DNA from: Bog-159 sp963707465
Lineage (GTDB): Bacteria; Acidobacteriota; Terriglobia; Bryobacterales; Bryobacteraceae
Reading direction: 5' to 3'
Length of the DNA: 64,000 nt
NCBI GenBank assembly: GCA_963707465.1
Contig: CAVPQK010000011.1
Span: 848,363 to 912,362, forward strand
Positions 18,393 to 26,295 of this stretch are shown piece after piece. A program made the translations under genes and the position numbers. Positions within the stretch are counted from its first letter, which is position 1; every line of letters begins with the position of its first letter. The notes under the pieces were generated by a model. The model searched no databases. It had not been told where the DNA came from and worked only from the letters and a program-made list of their open reading frames with translations.

Positions 18393-20795
18393 ATGAAAAG
18401 ATACCTCGCATACTCGTGCATGGCGGCCGGCCTGCTGGTTGCCGGTTCGGCCGCCGGCCAGACATCTCCCGATGGGCCGGCTGTGCCGCGCCTGGTCCGG
18501 TTCAGCGGCACCGCGACGGACGCACGCGGCATTCCTGTCGCCGGTGTAGCCGGTATCACGTTCGCTCTGTACGCCGGGCAAACCGGCGGCGCGCCGTTGT
18601 GGACCGAGACGCAGAACGTGCAGACCGGTCCCGGCGGCCACTACACGGTGTTGCTGGGATCGAGCAAACCCGAGGGCCTGGCCGAGTTGTTCGCGAATGA
18701 GCGAGCTCACTGGCTGGGGGTCGCGGTGGACGGGCAGGCCGAACAGCCGCGGGCCTTGCTGGTCAGCGCGCCCTATGCGTTGAAGGCGGGGGATGCGGAG
18801 ACTCTGGGCGGACTGCCACCTTCGGCGTTCAAGCTCGCGGCGCCAAGCATCCCTGCCGCCGGGCCAGCGAAGACGGAAGCGGTGCGCGACGTCCTGCCGG
18901 ATACGGCGTGCGCCGCAATCATCAGCGACGGCGCGGGCACTGCGAATCAGGTTGCCAAGTTTACCGGACCCTGCACGGTGGAACCCTCCGCCATTTTCGA
19001 ATCGGGCGGCAAAGTAGGGATCGGGACCACGACTCCGGCGGCCACTCTGGATGTGAAGGGCTCGGCCACCATTCGAAGCACGCTGACCATGAGCGCCAAG
19101 AGCGCCGCGACCGCCACGGCGGGGGCCAATTCCAACCCGCTGGATCTGCTGGCGGCATCCTTTGCCAGCACGACGAGCACTTCGATCAGCCAACATTTCC
19201 GCTGGCAGGCGGAGGCCGCCAGAAACGATACCGCCAATCCCTCGGGCACGCTCAATCTGCTCTATGCGCCCGGCAGCGGGACTCCCGCCGAGACCGGCTT
19301 GGCCGTCAGCCATAAAGGTGCGCTCACCTTCGCGGCCGGACAAAGTTTTCCCGGCACCGGGACCATCACCGGAGTGACTGCGGGTGCCGGCCTCACCGGC
19401 GGTGGCACGTCGGGCACCGTGAACGTGGGACTCACCAGCGCCTGCGCCGGCGGTCAGGTATTGGAATGGAACGGCAGCGCTTGGAACTGCGCGGCGCTGA
19501 GCGCGGGAACCATCACCGGAGTCGCGGCAGGAGTGGGGCTCACCGGCGGCGGATCGGCCGGCAACATCACCTTGGCGAACACAGGTGTGCTGGCCGTGAC
19601 GGCGGGAACGGGCATTACGTCCAGCGGCGGCAACGCGCCGGTGCTCAGCCTGAACACGGGCTTTACGGATGGGCGCTACCTGCAACTGGCGGGCGGCACG
19701 CTCAGCAGTGGGCTCAATCTGCCGGCCAACGGCCTGACGGCGGCCGCCAATCAGTTGGTGGTGGCAGGCGGCTATGCCGGCATCGGGACCGCTACGCCGG
19801 GGGCGCCATTGGAAGTAGCCGGGAGCATGAAGATCAGCGGCGCGGGCAGCAGTCTGACATTCCCCGACGGGACCGTGCAGACCACGGCAGGGAAGCCCGC
19901 AGTCGTCGTGAACCCATTGCAGGTGGCGCTTCTGAAGTGGTTCCCGGCATACCAGTCGGGCGCGGTGTTCAACGTTGGCAACAGCCCGGCCGGCATCGCA
20001 TTTGACGGCGCAAACATCTGGATAGCGAACAGCGGCGGCAGCACTGTCACCAAGCTGCTTGCTGCAACCGGGACGTCGATTGGCACTTACACCGTGGGAA
20101 GCGGTCCGGAAGGGGTCGCTTTTGATGGAGCCAATATCTGGGTGGTGAACTTTTTCAGCGGCACCGTAACCAAGCTATTGGCCGCAACCGGCGCAATCGT
20201 GGGCACGTATCCAGTGGGGGTCGATCCTCTGAACATCGCTTTTGATGGAGCCAATATCTGGGTGGTGAACCAGGGAAGCAACACGGTGACGAAACTGTTG
20301 GCCGCGACCGGGGGCGTGGTCGGCACCTATAACGTGGGGACCGAACCGTTTGCAATCGCATTCGATGGGACCAGCGTCTGGGTGGCGAACAACGGCGAAG
20401 GCAGCGGCAACACCGTTACCAAACTGCTGGCTGCGACCGGGCAGTTGGTGGGAACGTACACCGTGGGAAACGGTCCGGCCGGAGTCGTCTTCGATGGCGC
20501 CAACGTATGGGTGGGAAACGTGGATGACGGCACTGTGACCAAACTGCGCGCCGCGACCGGTGAGGTCCTCGGTACGTATCAATTGGACGGCTCTCCGGGG
20601 TACATGGCGTTCGATGGGGCCAACATATGGGTGGTGGTCGTGAATGCCGACTTTGTGTACAAGCTTTCGGCCGCTACTGGGGCGGTGGTGGGTACGTACT
20701 CGGTGGGCCCGGCGTTTTCATCCATGGGGATCGCTTTTGACGGGGCTAATATTTGGGTGACAGACTCCACAGACGGCACGGTGATCAAGCTGTAG
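18393..20795 (+). CDS. Secreted stalk-plus-seven-bladed-propeller surface protein, copy 3
   Basis: This 800-residue protein is the most divergent of the three. The frame is open from 18342, but I choose the ATG at 18393 because GAGGGGG lies just before it and the result begins with a clean signal peptide (MKRYLAYSCMAAGLLVAGS). The N-terminal domain, GIGTTTPAATLDV fibre box, QVLEWNGSAW block and GFTDGRYLQLAGGTL box are conserved in order. The C-terminal propeller again has seven AFDG repeats, several with two hydrophobic residues after IW (IWVVN). The start lies 20 bases after the copy 2 stop, so the two are probably co-transcribed. Confidence 0.8.
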   Translation: MKRYLAYSCMAAGLLVAGSAAGQTSPDGPAVPRLVRFSGTATDARGIPVAGVAGITFALYAGQTGGAPLWTETQNVQTGPGGHYTVLLGSSKPEGLAELFANERAHWLGVAVDGQAEQPRALLVSAPYALKAGDAETLGGLPPSAFKLAAPSIPAAGPAKTEAVRDVLPDTACAAIISDGAGTANQVAKFTGPCTVEPSAIFESGGKVGIGTTTPAATLDVKGSATIRSTLTMSAKSAATATAGANSNPLDLLAASFASTTSTSISQHFRWQAEAARNDTANPSGTLNLLYAPGSGTPAETGLAVSHKGALTFAAGQSFPGTGTITGVTAGAGLTGGGTSGTVNVGLTSACAGGQVLEWNGSAWNCAALSAGTITGVAAGVGLTGGGSAGNITLANTGVLAVTAGTGITSSGGNAPVLSLNTGFTDGRYLQLAGGTLSSGLNLPANGLTAAANQLVVAGGYAGIGTATPGAPLEVAGSMKISGAGSSLTFPDGTVQTTAGKPAVVVNPLQVALLKWFPAYQSGAVFNVGNSPAGIAFDGANIWIANSGGSTVTKLLAATGTSIGTYTVGSGPEGVAFDGANIWVVNFFSGTVTKLLAATGAIVGTYPVGVDPLNIAFDGANIWVVNQGSNTVTKLLAATGGVVGTYNVGTEPFAIAFDGTSVWVANNGEGSGNTVTKLLAATGQLVGTYTVGNGPAGVVFDGANVWVGNVDDGTVTKLRAATGEVLGTYQLDGSPGYMAFDGANIWVVVVNADFVYKLSAATGAVVGTYSVGPAFSSMGIAFDGANIWVTDSTDGTVIKL

Positions 20796-20829
20796 AGCCA
20801 TCGCCTCCCCTGCCGCACAACCTTGGGGG

Positions 20830-20863
20830 GCGGGATTTATCCCGCGCGGGGCTTCAGCCCCGC
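20830..20863 (+). repeat. Paired-hairpin intergenic element 1
   Basis: Two perfect hairpins abut with no spacer: stem GCGGGA with loop TTTA at 20830-20845, and stem GCGGGGC with loop TTCA at 20846-20863, preceded by a G-run. It lies between two genes that converge on it (the third propeller gene and yggX), so it may also act as a bidirectional terminator, although there is no T-tract. Confidence 0.7.
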
Positions 20864-20882
20864 TTCGGCGAGCCATGCCTGC

Positions 20883-21215
20883 CTACCCCTTGGTCTTAGG
20901 CGGCACGTAATCCGGCGGCAGCGCCGCGCCCTCGCCGAAGAAGTAATCGTCCATCTGCTTGATCAAGAACTCCTGTGCTTCCTGCGTCCCCAGGTTCAGC
21001 CGGTATTCGTTCATGATCATCTTCATGTGCTCCACCCACAGCTTCCAGGCTTCCTTCGAGACGTTCTCGTAAATCTTCTGGCCCAGCGGGTGTCCCTCAA
21101 ACGGTACTTCGTCCAGCCCCGGCAGTTGCTTTTGAAACTTGACGCAAAACACCATGTGCGCGCCCGGCGGCGCTTCGATGTTGACCGGGTTCACCGGCCC
21201 GCTGCTGCATCCCAT
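20883..21215 (-). CDS. yggX: YggX-like Fe(II)-trafficking / oxidative damage protection protein
   Basis: This is a 110-residue protein with the YggX core: VFCVKFQKQLPGLDEVPF, then GQKIYENVSKEAWKLWVEH and NEYRLNL. E. coli YggX (about 91 residues) protects iron-sulphur enzymes and needs the early Cys of the FC pair, which is present. The chosen start (ATG 21213-21215) has GAGGAG upstream and adds about 20 residues (MGCSSGPVNPVN) to the usual family start; the internal Met before VFCVKF is an alternative with no Shine-Dalgarno sequence. It is probably cytoplasmic. Confidence 0.88.
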   Translation of the reverse strand: MGCSSGPVNPVNIEAPPGAHMVFCVKFQKQLPGLDEVPFEGHPLGQKIYENVSKEAWKLWVEHMKMIMNEYRLNLGTQEAQEFLIKQMDDYFFGEGAALPPDYVPPKTKG

Positions 21216-21253
21216 GCCTGTCTCCTCGCTTCTCCAGGATACTACGTTCGCCC

Positions 21254-21838
21254 TCAACTCCCCACGTTCCATCCCGCGATCACGCGCGTCCCGCGCTCGT
21301 AGCCCAGCACCCCGATCGACGCCGTTCCCAGCGCGAAGTACTTCCCTCCATCCGGCGCCAGTCCCAGCCAGCACGCGGTCAAGATGCGCAGCAAATGTCC
21401 GTGCGCGAACAACGCCACATCGCCGCCCGCCTTAACCGCGCGCTCGATCACCCGCCCGGCGCGCGCCGCCACCTGCTCGATCGTCTCGCCCTGCGGCACC
21501 GGCGACTCCCAAATCGTCCAGCCCGGCGCACTCTCCTGGATCTGCTCGCTTGTCCGCCCCTCGTAAGCGCCGTAGTCCCATTCGCACAAATCCGGATCGA
21601 TCTGCGCCACGTCTCCGTAGCCCGCCAGCTTGCAAGTCTCCCGCGCGCGCTGCAACGGACTGGTCAGCGTCAGCGCGAAAGGGCGCCTCGCGAGGTACCG
21701 CCCAAGTTCCGCGGCCTGCTGCTCCCCGTTCGCCGTCAGCGGCAGGTCCGTGCGCCCGGTGTGCTGCCCCGACAAGCTCCACGCGGTCTCTCCGTGACGA
21801 ATCAGCCAGATCTCGGGATGGGAATTGTTCTCATGCAT
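21254..21838 (-). CDS. Histidine phosphatase (phosphoglycerate mutase-like) family protein
   Basis: This is a 194-residue protein with the catalytic RHGETAWSLSGQHTGRTDLPLT signature split over its first 35 residues (phosphohistidine in the RHG), the middle Glu box (DPDLCEWDYGAYEGR) and the second histidine in FAHGHLLR. It may act on a sugar phosphate or phosphoglycerate; the substrate cannot be told. I start at ATG 21836-21838 (MHENNSHPEIW). The open frame continues far upstream through the antisense of pgm, but that part is a shadow. It is divergent from pgm with 39 bases between the start codons, so the two may share a regulatory region. Confidence 0.85.
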   Translation of the reverse strand: MHENNSHPEIWLIRHGETAWSLSGQHTGRTDLPLTANGEQQAAELGRYLARRPFALTLTSPLQRARETCKLAGYGDVAQIDPDLCEWDYGAYEGRTSEQIQESAPGWTIWESPVPQGETIEQVAARAGRVIERAVKAGGDVALFAHGHLLRILTACWLGLAPDGGKYFALGTASIGVLGYERGTRVIAGWNVGS

Positions 21839-21877
21839 GCTAATGATAAAGCATACCCGATGGAGCGAAAATAAAAC

Positions 21878-23527
21878 ATGTCCATCGATCCGAATGCCGG
21901 CAAACCCGCCCAGCCTTCCATGCTGGTCGACGTTCCCCGCCTCGTCGCCGCCTACTACACCGAGCGCCCCGACCCCGCTGTGCGCGCGCAACGCGTGGCT
22001 TTCGGCACGTCCGGACATCGCGGATCGTCGTTCGCGCTCTCCTTCAATGAGGCCCACATTCTGGCCATCACCCAAGCCATCTGCCAGCACCGCCGGCAGG
22101 AGCGCATCACCGGACCGCTTTTCCTGGCCATGGATACGCACGCGCTCTCCGATCCCGCCTGGATCACCGCCCTCGAAGTGCTGGCCGCCAACGGCGTCGA
22201 TACCATGATCGATAGCGCCGGCGGCTACACCCCCACCCCCGCGCTCTCGCACGCCATCCTGACCTACAACCGCGGTCGCGCGGACGGCCTGGCCGATGGC
22301 ATCGTGATCACGCCCTCCCACAATCCCCCGCCGGATGGCGGCTTCAAATACAATCCGCCCAATGGCGGCCCGGCCGACACCGCCGCCACGAGCTGGATCG
22401 AAGACCGCGCCAATCAGCACCTCGAAGGCGGGCTGCGCCAGGTCCTGCGCATGCCCTATGATGGCGCGCGAAAAGTATCCACAACACACCGGCACGATTA
22501 CGTTTCGGCCTACGTCAACGATCTCGCGGCCGTCCTGGATATGGACGCCATCCGCGGCGCGAAGCTCAACATCGGTGCAGACCCGCTCGGCGGCGCGGGC
22601 GTCGCGTACTGGGGCCGCATCTCCGAACGCTACAGCGTGCCGCTCACGGTGCTGAACGGCGCCGTCGACCCCACCTTCCGCTTCATGTCCGTCGATTGGG
22701 ACGGCCAGATCCGCATGGACTGCTCCTCGCCCTACGCCATGGCCGGATTGATCGCCCTCAAGGACCGCTTCGACGTGGCGTTCGCGTGCGATACCGATCA
22801 CGACCGCCACGGTGTGGTCACCCGCAGCGCCGGCCTCCTGAATCCGAATCATTACCTGGCGGTGGCGATTTCGTACCTCTTCCAGCACCGTCCCGGATGG
22901 CCCGCCGGAGCCGCCGTGGGCAAAACGCTGGTCTCCAGCAGCATGATCGATCGCGTAGCCGCCAGCCTGAAGCTGAAGATGGTGGAAGTGCCCGTGGGAT
23001 TCAAGTGGATGGTCGACGGCTTGGTCAGCGGCGCGTTCGGCTTTGGCGGCGAGGAGAGCGCCGGCGCCTCCTTCCTGCGCCGCGACGGCACCGTCTGGAC
23101 CACCGACAAGGACGGCATCATCATGGGACTGCTGTCCGCCGAAATCCTGGCGCGCACCGGTCGCGATCCGGGCGAGTTGTACAAAGAGCTGACGGAAAAC
23201 TTCGGCGCGCCGGTCTATGAGCGCATCGACGCGCCCGCCACACCCGAGCAGAAGGAGATGTTGCTGAAGCTCTCGCCGGCCGATTTGCACGCCACGGATC
23301 TGGCGGGCGAAAAAATCGTAGCGGCGCTAACCACCGCGCCCGGCAACGGCGCGCCCATCGGCGGCCTGAAGGTGGTGACCGCGAATGGATGGTTAGCCGC
23401 CCGCCCGTCGGGCACCGAAAGCGTCTACAAGCTTTACGCCGAAAGCTTCCTCGGCGAAGATCACCTCCGGCGTATCCAAAAGGAAGCCCGCGAACTCATC
23501 GCGCAAGTGTTCGGAGCCCCAAACTAA
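21878..23527 (+). CDS. pgm: Phosphoglucomutase (alpha-D-glucose phosphate-specific)
   Basis: At 549 residues it has the expected length for bacterial Pgm, which interconverts glucose 1-phosphate and glucose 6-phosphate. Visible signatures are FGTSGHRG near residue 45, the phosphoserine loop TPSHNPP (Ser at about 147), the metal-binding DTDHDRHG loop near residue 308, the sugar-binding GGEESAG box near residue 390 and the phosphate-binding RPSGTE near residue 510. It feeds glycogen and cell-wall sugar synthesis; glgB lies about 26 kb away in the same window. The cytoplasmic location is inferred. Confidence 0.95.
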   Translation: MSIDPNAGKPAQPSMLVDVPRLVAAYYTERPDPAVRAQRVAFGTSGHRGSSFALSFNEAHILAITQAICQHRRQERITGPLFLAMDTHALSDPAWITALEVLAANGVDTMIDSAGGYTPTPALSHAILTYNRGRADGLADGIVITPSHNPPPDGGFKYNPPNGGPADTAATSWIEDRANQHLEGGLRQVLRMPYDGARKVSTTHRHDYVSAYVNDLAAVLDMDAIRGAKLNIGADPLGGAGVAYWGRISERYSVPLTVLNGAVDPTFRFMSVDWDGQIRMDCSSPYAMAGLIALKDRFDVAFACDTDHDRHGVVTRSAGLLNPNHYLAVAISYLFQHRPGWPAGAAVGKTLVSSSMIDRVAASLKLKMVEVPVGFKWMVDGLVSGAFGFGGEESAGASFLRRDGTVWTTDKDGIIMGLLSAEILARTGRDPGELYKELTENFGAPVYERIDAPATPEQKEMLLKLSPADLHATDLAGEKIVAALTTAPGNGAPIGGLKVVTANGWLAARPSGTESVYKLYAESFLGEDHLRRIQKEARELIAQVFGAPN

Positions 23528-23529
23528 AC

Positions 23530-24003
23530 ATGCCAAAAACGCATCGTTACAAAGTACTCGTCGCCTGGACCGGCAACACCGGAACCGGCACTTCCAGCTA
23601 CCGGAACTACAGCCGCAATCACGAAATCTCCGCCGGACCCGCCAAGCCCGTCATCCCCAGTTCCTCCGATCCCGCATTTCGCGGCGACCCCGCCCGCTGG
23701 AATCCCGAAGAACTACTGGTGGCCTCCATCTCCGCATGTCACCAGCTCTGGTATCTCCACTTATGCGCGGACGCAGGCATCGTCGTGCTCACCTACACCA
23801 ACGAAGCCGAAGGACTACTGGAGGAAACTCCCGACGGAGCGGGGCAGTTCACCTGCGTAACCTTGCACCCCAAAGTCACTCTGGCGCCCGGTTCCGATCT
23901 CGCCAAAGCGCGCGACTTACATCACACCGCGCACGCCAAATGCTTCATCGCCAGGTCTGTCAACTTCCCGGTCGAACACCAGCCGGAGATCACCCTGTCC
24001 TGA
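23530..24003 (+). CDS. OsmC family peroxiredoxin-like protein
   Basis: This 157-residue protein has both conserved cysteine boxes of OsmC/Ohr proteins: SISACHQLWYL near residue 73 and HAKCFIARSVN near residue 138. These reduce organic peroxides with thiol cofactors in the family. The N-terminal strand region (YKVLVAWTGNTGTGTSSYRNY) matches the OsmC-like subgroup rather than Ohr. It starts 2 bases after the pgm stop and ends 4 bases before the next gene, so it sits in a packed three-gene unit. The specific substrate is unknown. Confidence 0.85.
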   Translation: MPKTHRYKVLVAWTGNTGTGTSSYRNYSRNHEISAGPAKPVIPSSSDPAFRGDPARWNPEELLVASISACHQLWYLHLCADAGIVVLTYTNEAEGLLEETPDGAGQFTCVTLHPKVTLAPGSDLAKARDLHHTAHAKCFIARSVNFPVEHQPEITLS

Positions 24004-24007
24004 AAAG

Positions 24008-24586
24008 ATGCCGCAACTCAGCCAGTTACTCGTCACCCGCAGTAACCCGGTGTCTCTGCTCCATGCCGCGCGAACCGTGGTAGCAGTCATTGTAGCCTAC
24101 GAGGCCGCCCGCCTATTCCGCCTGCCGGAAGCCTACTGGGCGCCCATCTCGGCGATGGTTGTGATGCAGTCCACCCTCGGCGCCGCCCTCCCGATCTCCG
24201 CGCATCGTTTCGCCGGAACTGCCCTCGGCGCCCTCGTCGGCGCAGTGGCTGCCACCTACTTCCCCCAAAATCTGTGGGCGTTCGGTGTAGCCATCTTCCT
24301 GATCGGAGTCCTCTGCGCGGCCCTCCGCGTGGAGCGCAGCGCTTACCGCTATGCCGGCATCACCCTGGCGATCGTGATGCTCGTTCCGCGCACGGCCCCC
24401 GCCTGGAACATCGCCATGCACCGCTTCTTTGAGGTCTCCCTCGGAATTGCCGTCGGACTTGTGCTCTCCGCTCTCCGGCCCGAGCGCCCCGTCACCGCAG
24501 CCGCCGCGAAAGCGCCCGCACCACCATCCGCAAGCGGTCCGGCCAAGGCAATCGCGCCAGATTCACCCGCACCACGCCATTCGTAA
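24008..24586 (+). CDS. FUSC-family (aromatic acid exporter-like) membrane protein, short form
   Basis: This 192-residue protein has four or five hydrophobic helices between residues 20 and 155 and the FUSC-type opening (ARTVVAVIVAYEAARLFRLPEAYWAPISAMVVMQ). Full FUSC/YccS exporters are much longer; this is the single-module short form common in many bacteria. The last 30 residues are an Ala/Pro tail. Its 3' end overlaps the convergent ThDP enzyme gene by 95 bases (24492-24586). An upstream stop that would avoid the overlap is not seen, so either the tail is real or a small indel extends it. Substrate unknown. Confidence 0.75.
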   Translation: MPQLSQLLVTRSNPVSLLHAARTVVAVIVAYEAARLFRLPEAYWAPISAMVVMQSTLGAALPISAHRFAGTALGALVGAVAATYFPQNLWAFGVAIFLIGVLCAALRVERSAYRYAGITLAIVMLVPRTAPAWNIAMHRFFEVSLGIAVGLVLSALRPERPVTAAAAKAPAPPSASGPAKAIAPDSPAPRHS

Positions 24587-26207
24587 AGTAGGTCTTGCGC
24601 GAATAGTCGATCGCCACTTCCACCACCACCGGACGCTTGGCTTCCATCAGCGCGCAAGCTTGCCCCAGCACCGCATCGATCTCCGCGTTCTTGGCTAGCA
24701 TCAGATACTCCGCCCCCACCGCGCGGCAAAACGCGGGTAAGTCGTAGTCCGGCAGTTCGCTGCAGCTCTTCCGCCCCAGCGCGGTCTGCTGGAACTGCGC
24801 GATCTGCGCCAGTTCGCGGTCCCGCAGCAGCAGCACCATCACCGGCAGTTGCTGTTGCGCCGCAGTCAGCAATTCCAGGCCGGTCATCAGAAATGCGCCG
24901 TCGCCCGCCAGCGATACCACCGGCCGCTCCGGACACGCCAGCGCCGCACCCAACGCCGACGGCACCGCGTAACCCATGCACGAGTAATCGATGGGCGCCA
25001 GAAACGAGCGCGGCCGGTCCAGCCGCAAACACTCGACCGCCAGAAAAGTCCCGTTCCCGCTGTCAGTCGTATAAATGGCCGCCGGACCCACTAACTCCTG
25101 CACAGCCTTGAGTAACTGGGGCGGCGTAACTTTATCGGCATCCGCCGGAGCCTCCCAACCCGCCCAAACCTTCGCATGTCCCGCGCGGATCGCTTCTCTA
25201 AGTGCTGCGTCCGGCCCCCGCGCCGGCAGGTTACTAAGTCCCGCTATAAACCGCCCCGCATCTGCCACCACCGCTAACTCGGCGCGATAGTTCTTGTCCA
25301 GCACGGAAGCATCGATATCCACGTGGATTAACTTGCCCGGTATCTCCAACCCATAGCTCCCCGTGCCCACCTCCCCGAAGCGGCAGCCGATCGCCAGCGT
25401 CAGGTCGCAGCCCGCCGCGATCTTCTGCACGAACCCCGGCGCGGACGCCCCGAATCCGCACCACAGCCACAATGGATGGCTCTCGGAAAAAATGCCTTTG
25501 CCCTGGAAAGTAGTCGCCACCGGAGCCTCCAGCCGCTCCGCCAGGGCCACCAGCTCCGCCCCCGCGCCCGCCGCCCCCAGTCCCAGATAGAGCAGTGGAC
25601 GCCTGCAGGCCGCCAGCAGATCGCGCGCCCGCTCCAGGTCCGCCGCCCGCAATACCGGCTCCTCGGTCGGTTCATCCCGCCACGCGTCCAGGTCCACATC
25701 GTGGCGGAAGATGTAGTGCTCCGCCGGCACCTCCACGAACACCGGACCCGCCGGCGCCGTCCGCGCCACCCGGCAGGCGCGCCGAATCGTGCCGTACAGA
25801 TCCTCGCCGCGCTCGATCAGAAACTGCGCCTTGGTCACCGGACGCGCGATCGCCATCTGATCTACAGCGTGCAGTTGATACGCCTTGCCGGTATCGCGCC
25901 TTATGCCGCACGCCAGCACCAGCAGCGGAATGCCATCCAAATAAGCCTCCGCGACCCCCGAGAGCGAATGCGTCAGTCCCGCGCCCGGCACCACGTTGGC
26001 CGCCGCCAGCATCCCCGATGAGCGCGCTACCCCGTCGGCCATGAACGAAGCGCTCTGCTCGTCGGTCACCAGGATCGGCCGCACCTTCGCCGAGCGCGCC
26101 AGCGAGTCGTACAGTTCGATGTTGTGCGTGCCCGGAATGCCGAAGGTAAAAGGAATGCCTTCGTCTTCCAATGCGCGCACCACGATGTCTGCGCCAGTCA
26201 TCTTCAT
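24492..26207 (-). CDS. Thiamine diphosphate-dependent acetolactate synthase-like enzyme
   Basis: At about 571 residues it has the three domains of ThDP decarboxylase/synthase enzymes. The N-terminal Pyr domain has the catalytic Glu in VTDEQSASFMADG, the middle domain carries GLGAAGAGAELVALAERL, and the C-terminal PP domain has AGDGAFLMTGLEL. In the ThDP motif the usual Asn near the end of the GDG box is replaced (LLLRDREL), so cofactor binding may be unusual. The start ATG 26205-26207 is preceded by AAGGA; the open frame upstream runs through a paired-hairpin repeat. It could be a benzoylformate/oxalyl-CoA-type decarboxylase or an IlvB relative; no small ilvH subunit is next to it. Confidence 0.8.
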   Translation of the reverse strand: MKMTGADIVVRALEDEGIPFTFGIPGTHNIELYDSLARSAKVRPILVTDEQSASFMADGVARSSGMLAAANVVPGAGLTHSLSGVAEAYLDGIPLLVLACGIRRDTGKAYQLHAVDQMAIARPVTKAQFLIERGEDLYGTIRRACRVARTAPAGPVFVEVPAEHYIFRHDVDLDAWRDEPTEEPVLRAADLERARDLLAACRRPLLYLGLGAAGAGAELVALAERLEAPVATTFQGKGIFSESHPLWLWCGFGASAPGFVQKIAAGCDLTLAIGCRFGEVGTGSYGLEIPGKLIHVDIDASVLDKNYRAELAVVADAGRFIAGLSNLPARGPDAALREAIRAGHAKVWAGWEAPADADKVTPPQLLKAVQELVGPAAIYTTDSGNGTFLAVECLRLDRPRSFLAPIDYSCMGYAVPSALGAALACPERPVVSLAGDGAFLMTGLELLTAAQQQLPVMVLLLRDRELAQIAQFQQTALGRKSCSELPDYDLPAFCRAVGAEYLMLAKNAEIDAVLGQACALMEAKRPVVVEVAIDYSRKTYFTNGVVRVNLARLPWPDRLRMVVRALSRRLR

Positions 26208-26221
26208 AACGTCCTTGGAGG

Positions 26222-26260
26222 GCGGGCAATCTTGCCCGCGGACCGGCGTCCTCGCCGGTC
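26222..26260 (+). repeat. Paired-hairpin intergenic element 2
   Basis: Hairpin one has stem GCGGGCAA, loop TC and stem TTGCCCGC (26222-26239). One base later comes hairpin two, stem GACCGGCG, loop TCCT, stem CGCCGGTC (26241-26260). It is preceded by TTGGAGG, as in element 6 read on the minus strand. It fills the 88-base gap between the ThDP enzyme and the GMC oxidoreductase. Confidence 0.75.
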
Positions 26261-26295
26261 CACCGGCCGTAGGCAGGCAGGCTTGAGGTGCGTCT

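Noticed and set aside
13646..20795. Prophage tail-fibre region
   Set aside because: Tail-fibre-like motifs occur, but each protein has a signal peptide and a propeller, and no capsid, terminase, integrase or other phage gene is nearby.
21254..23290. A 678-codon minus-strand frame covering the phosphatase and the antisense of pgm
   Set aside because: Only the last 194 codons match a family; the rest is a GC-rich shadow of pgm with no motifs. The start was set at 21838.
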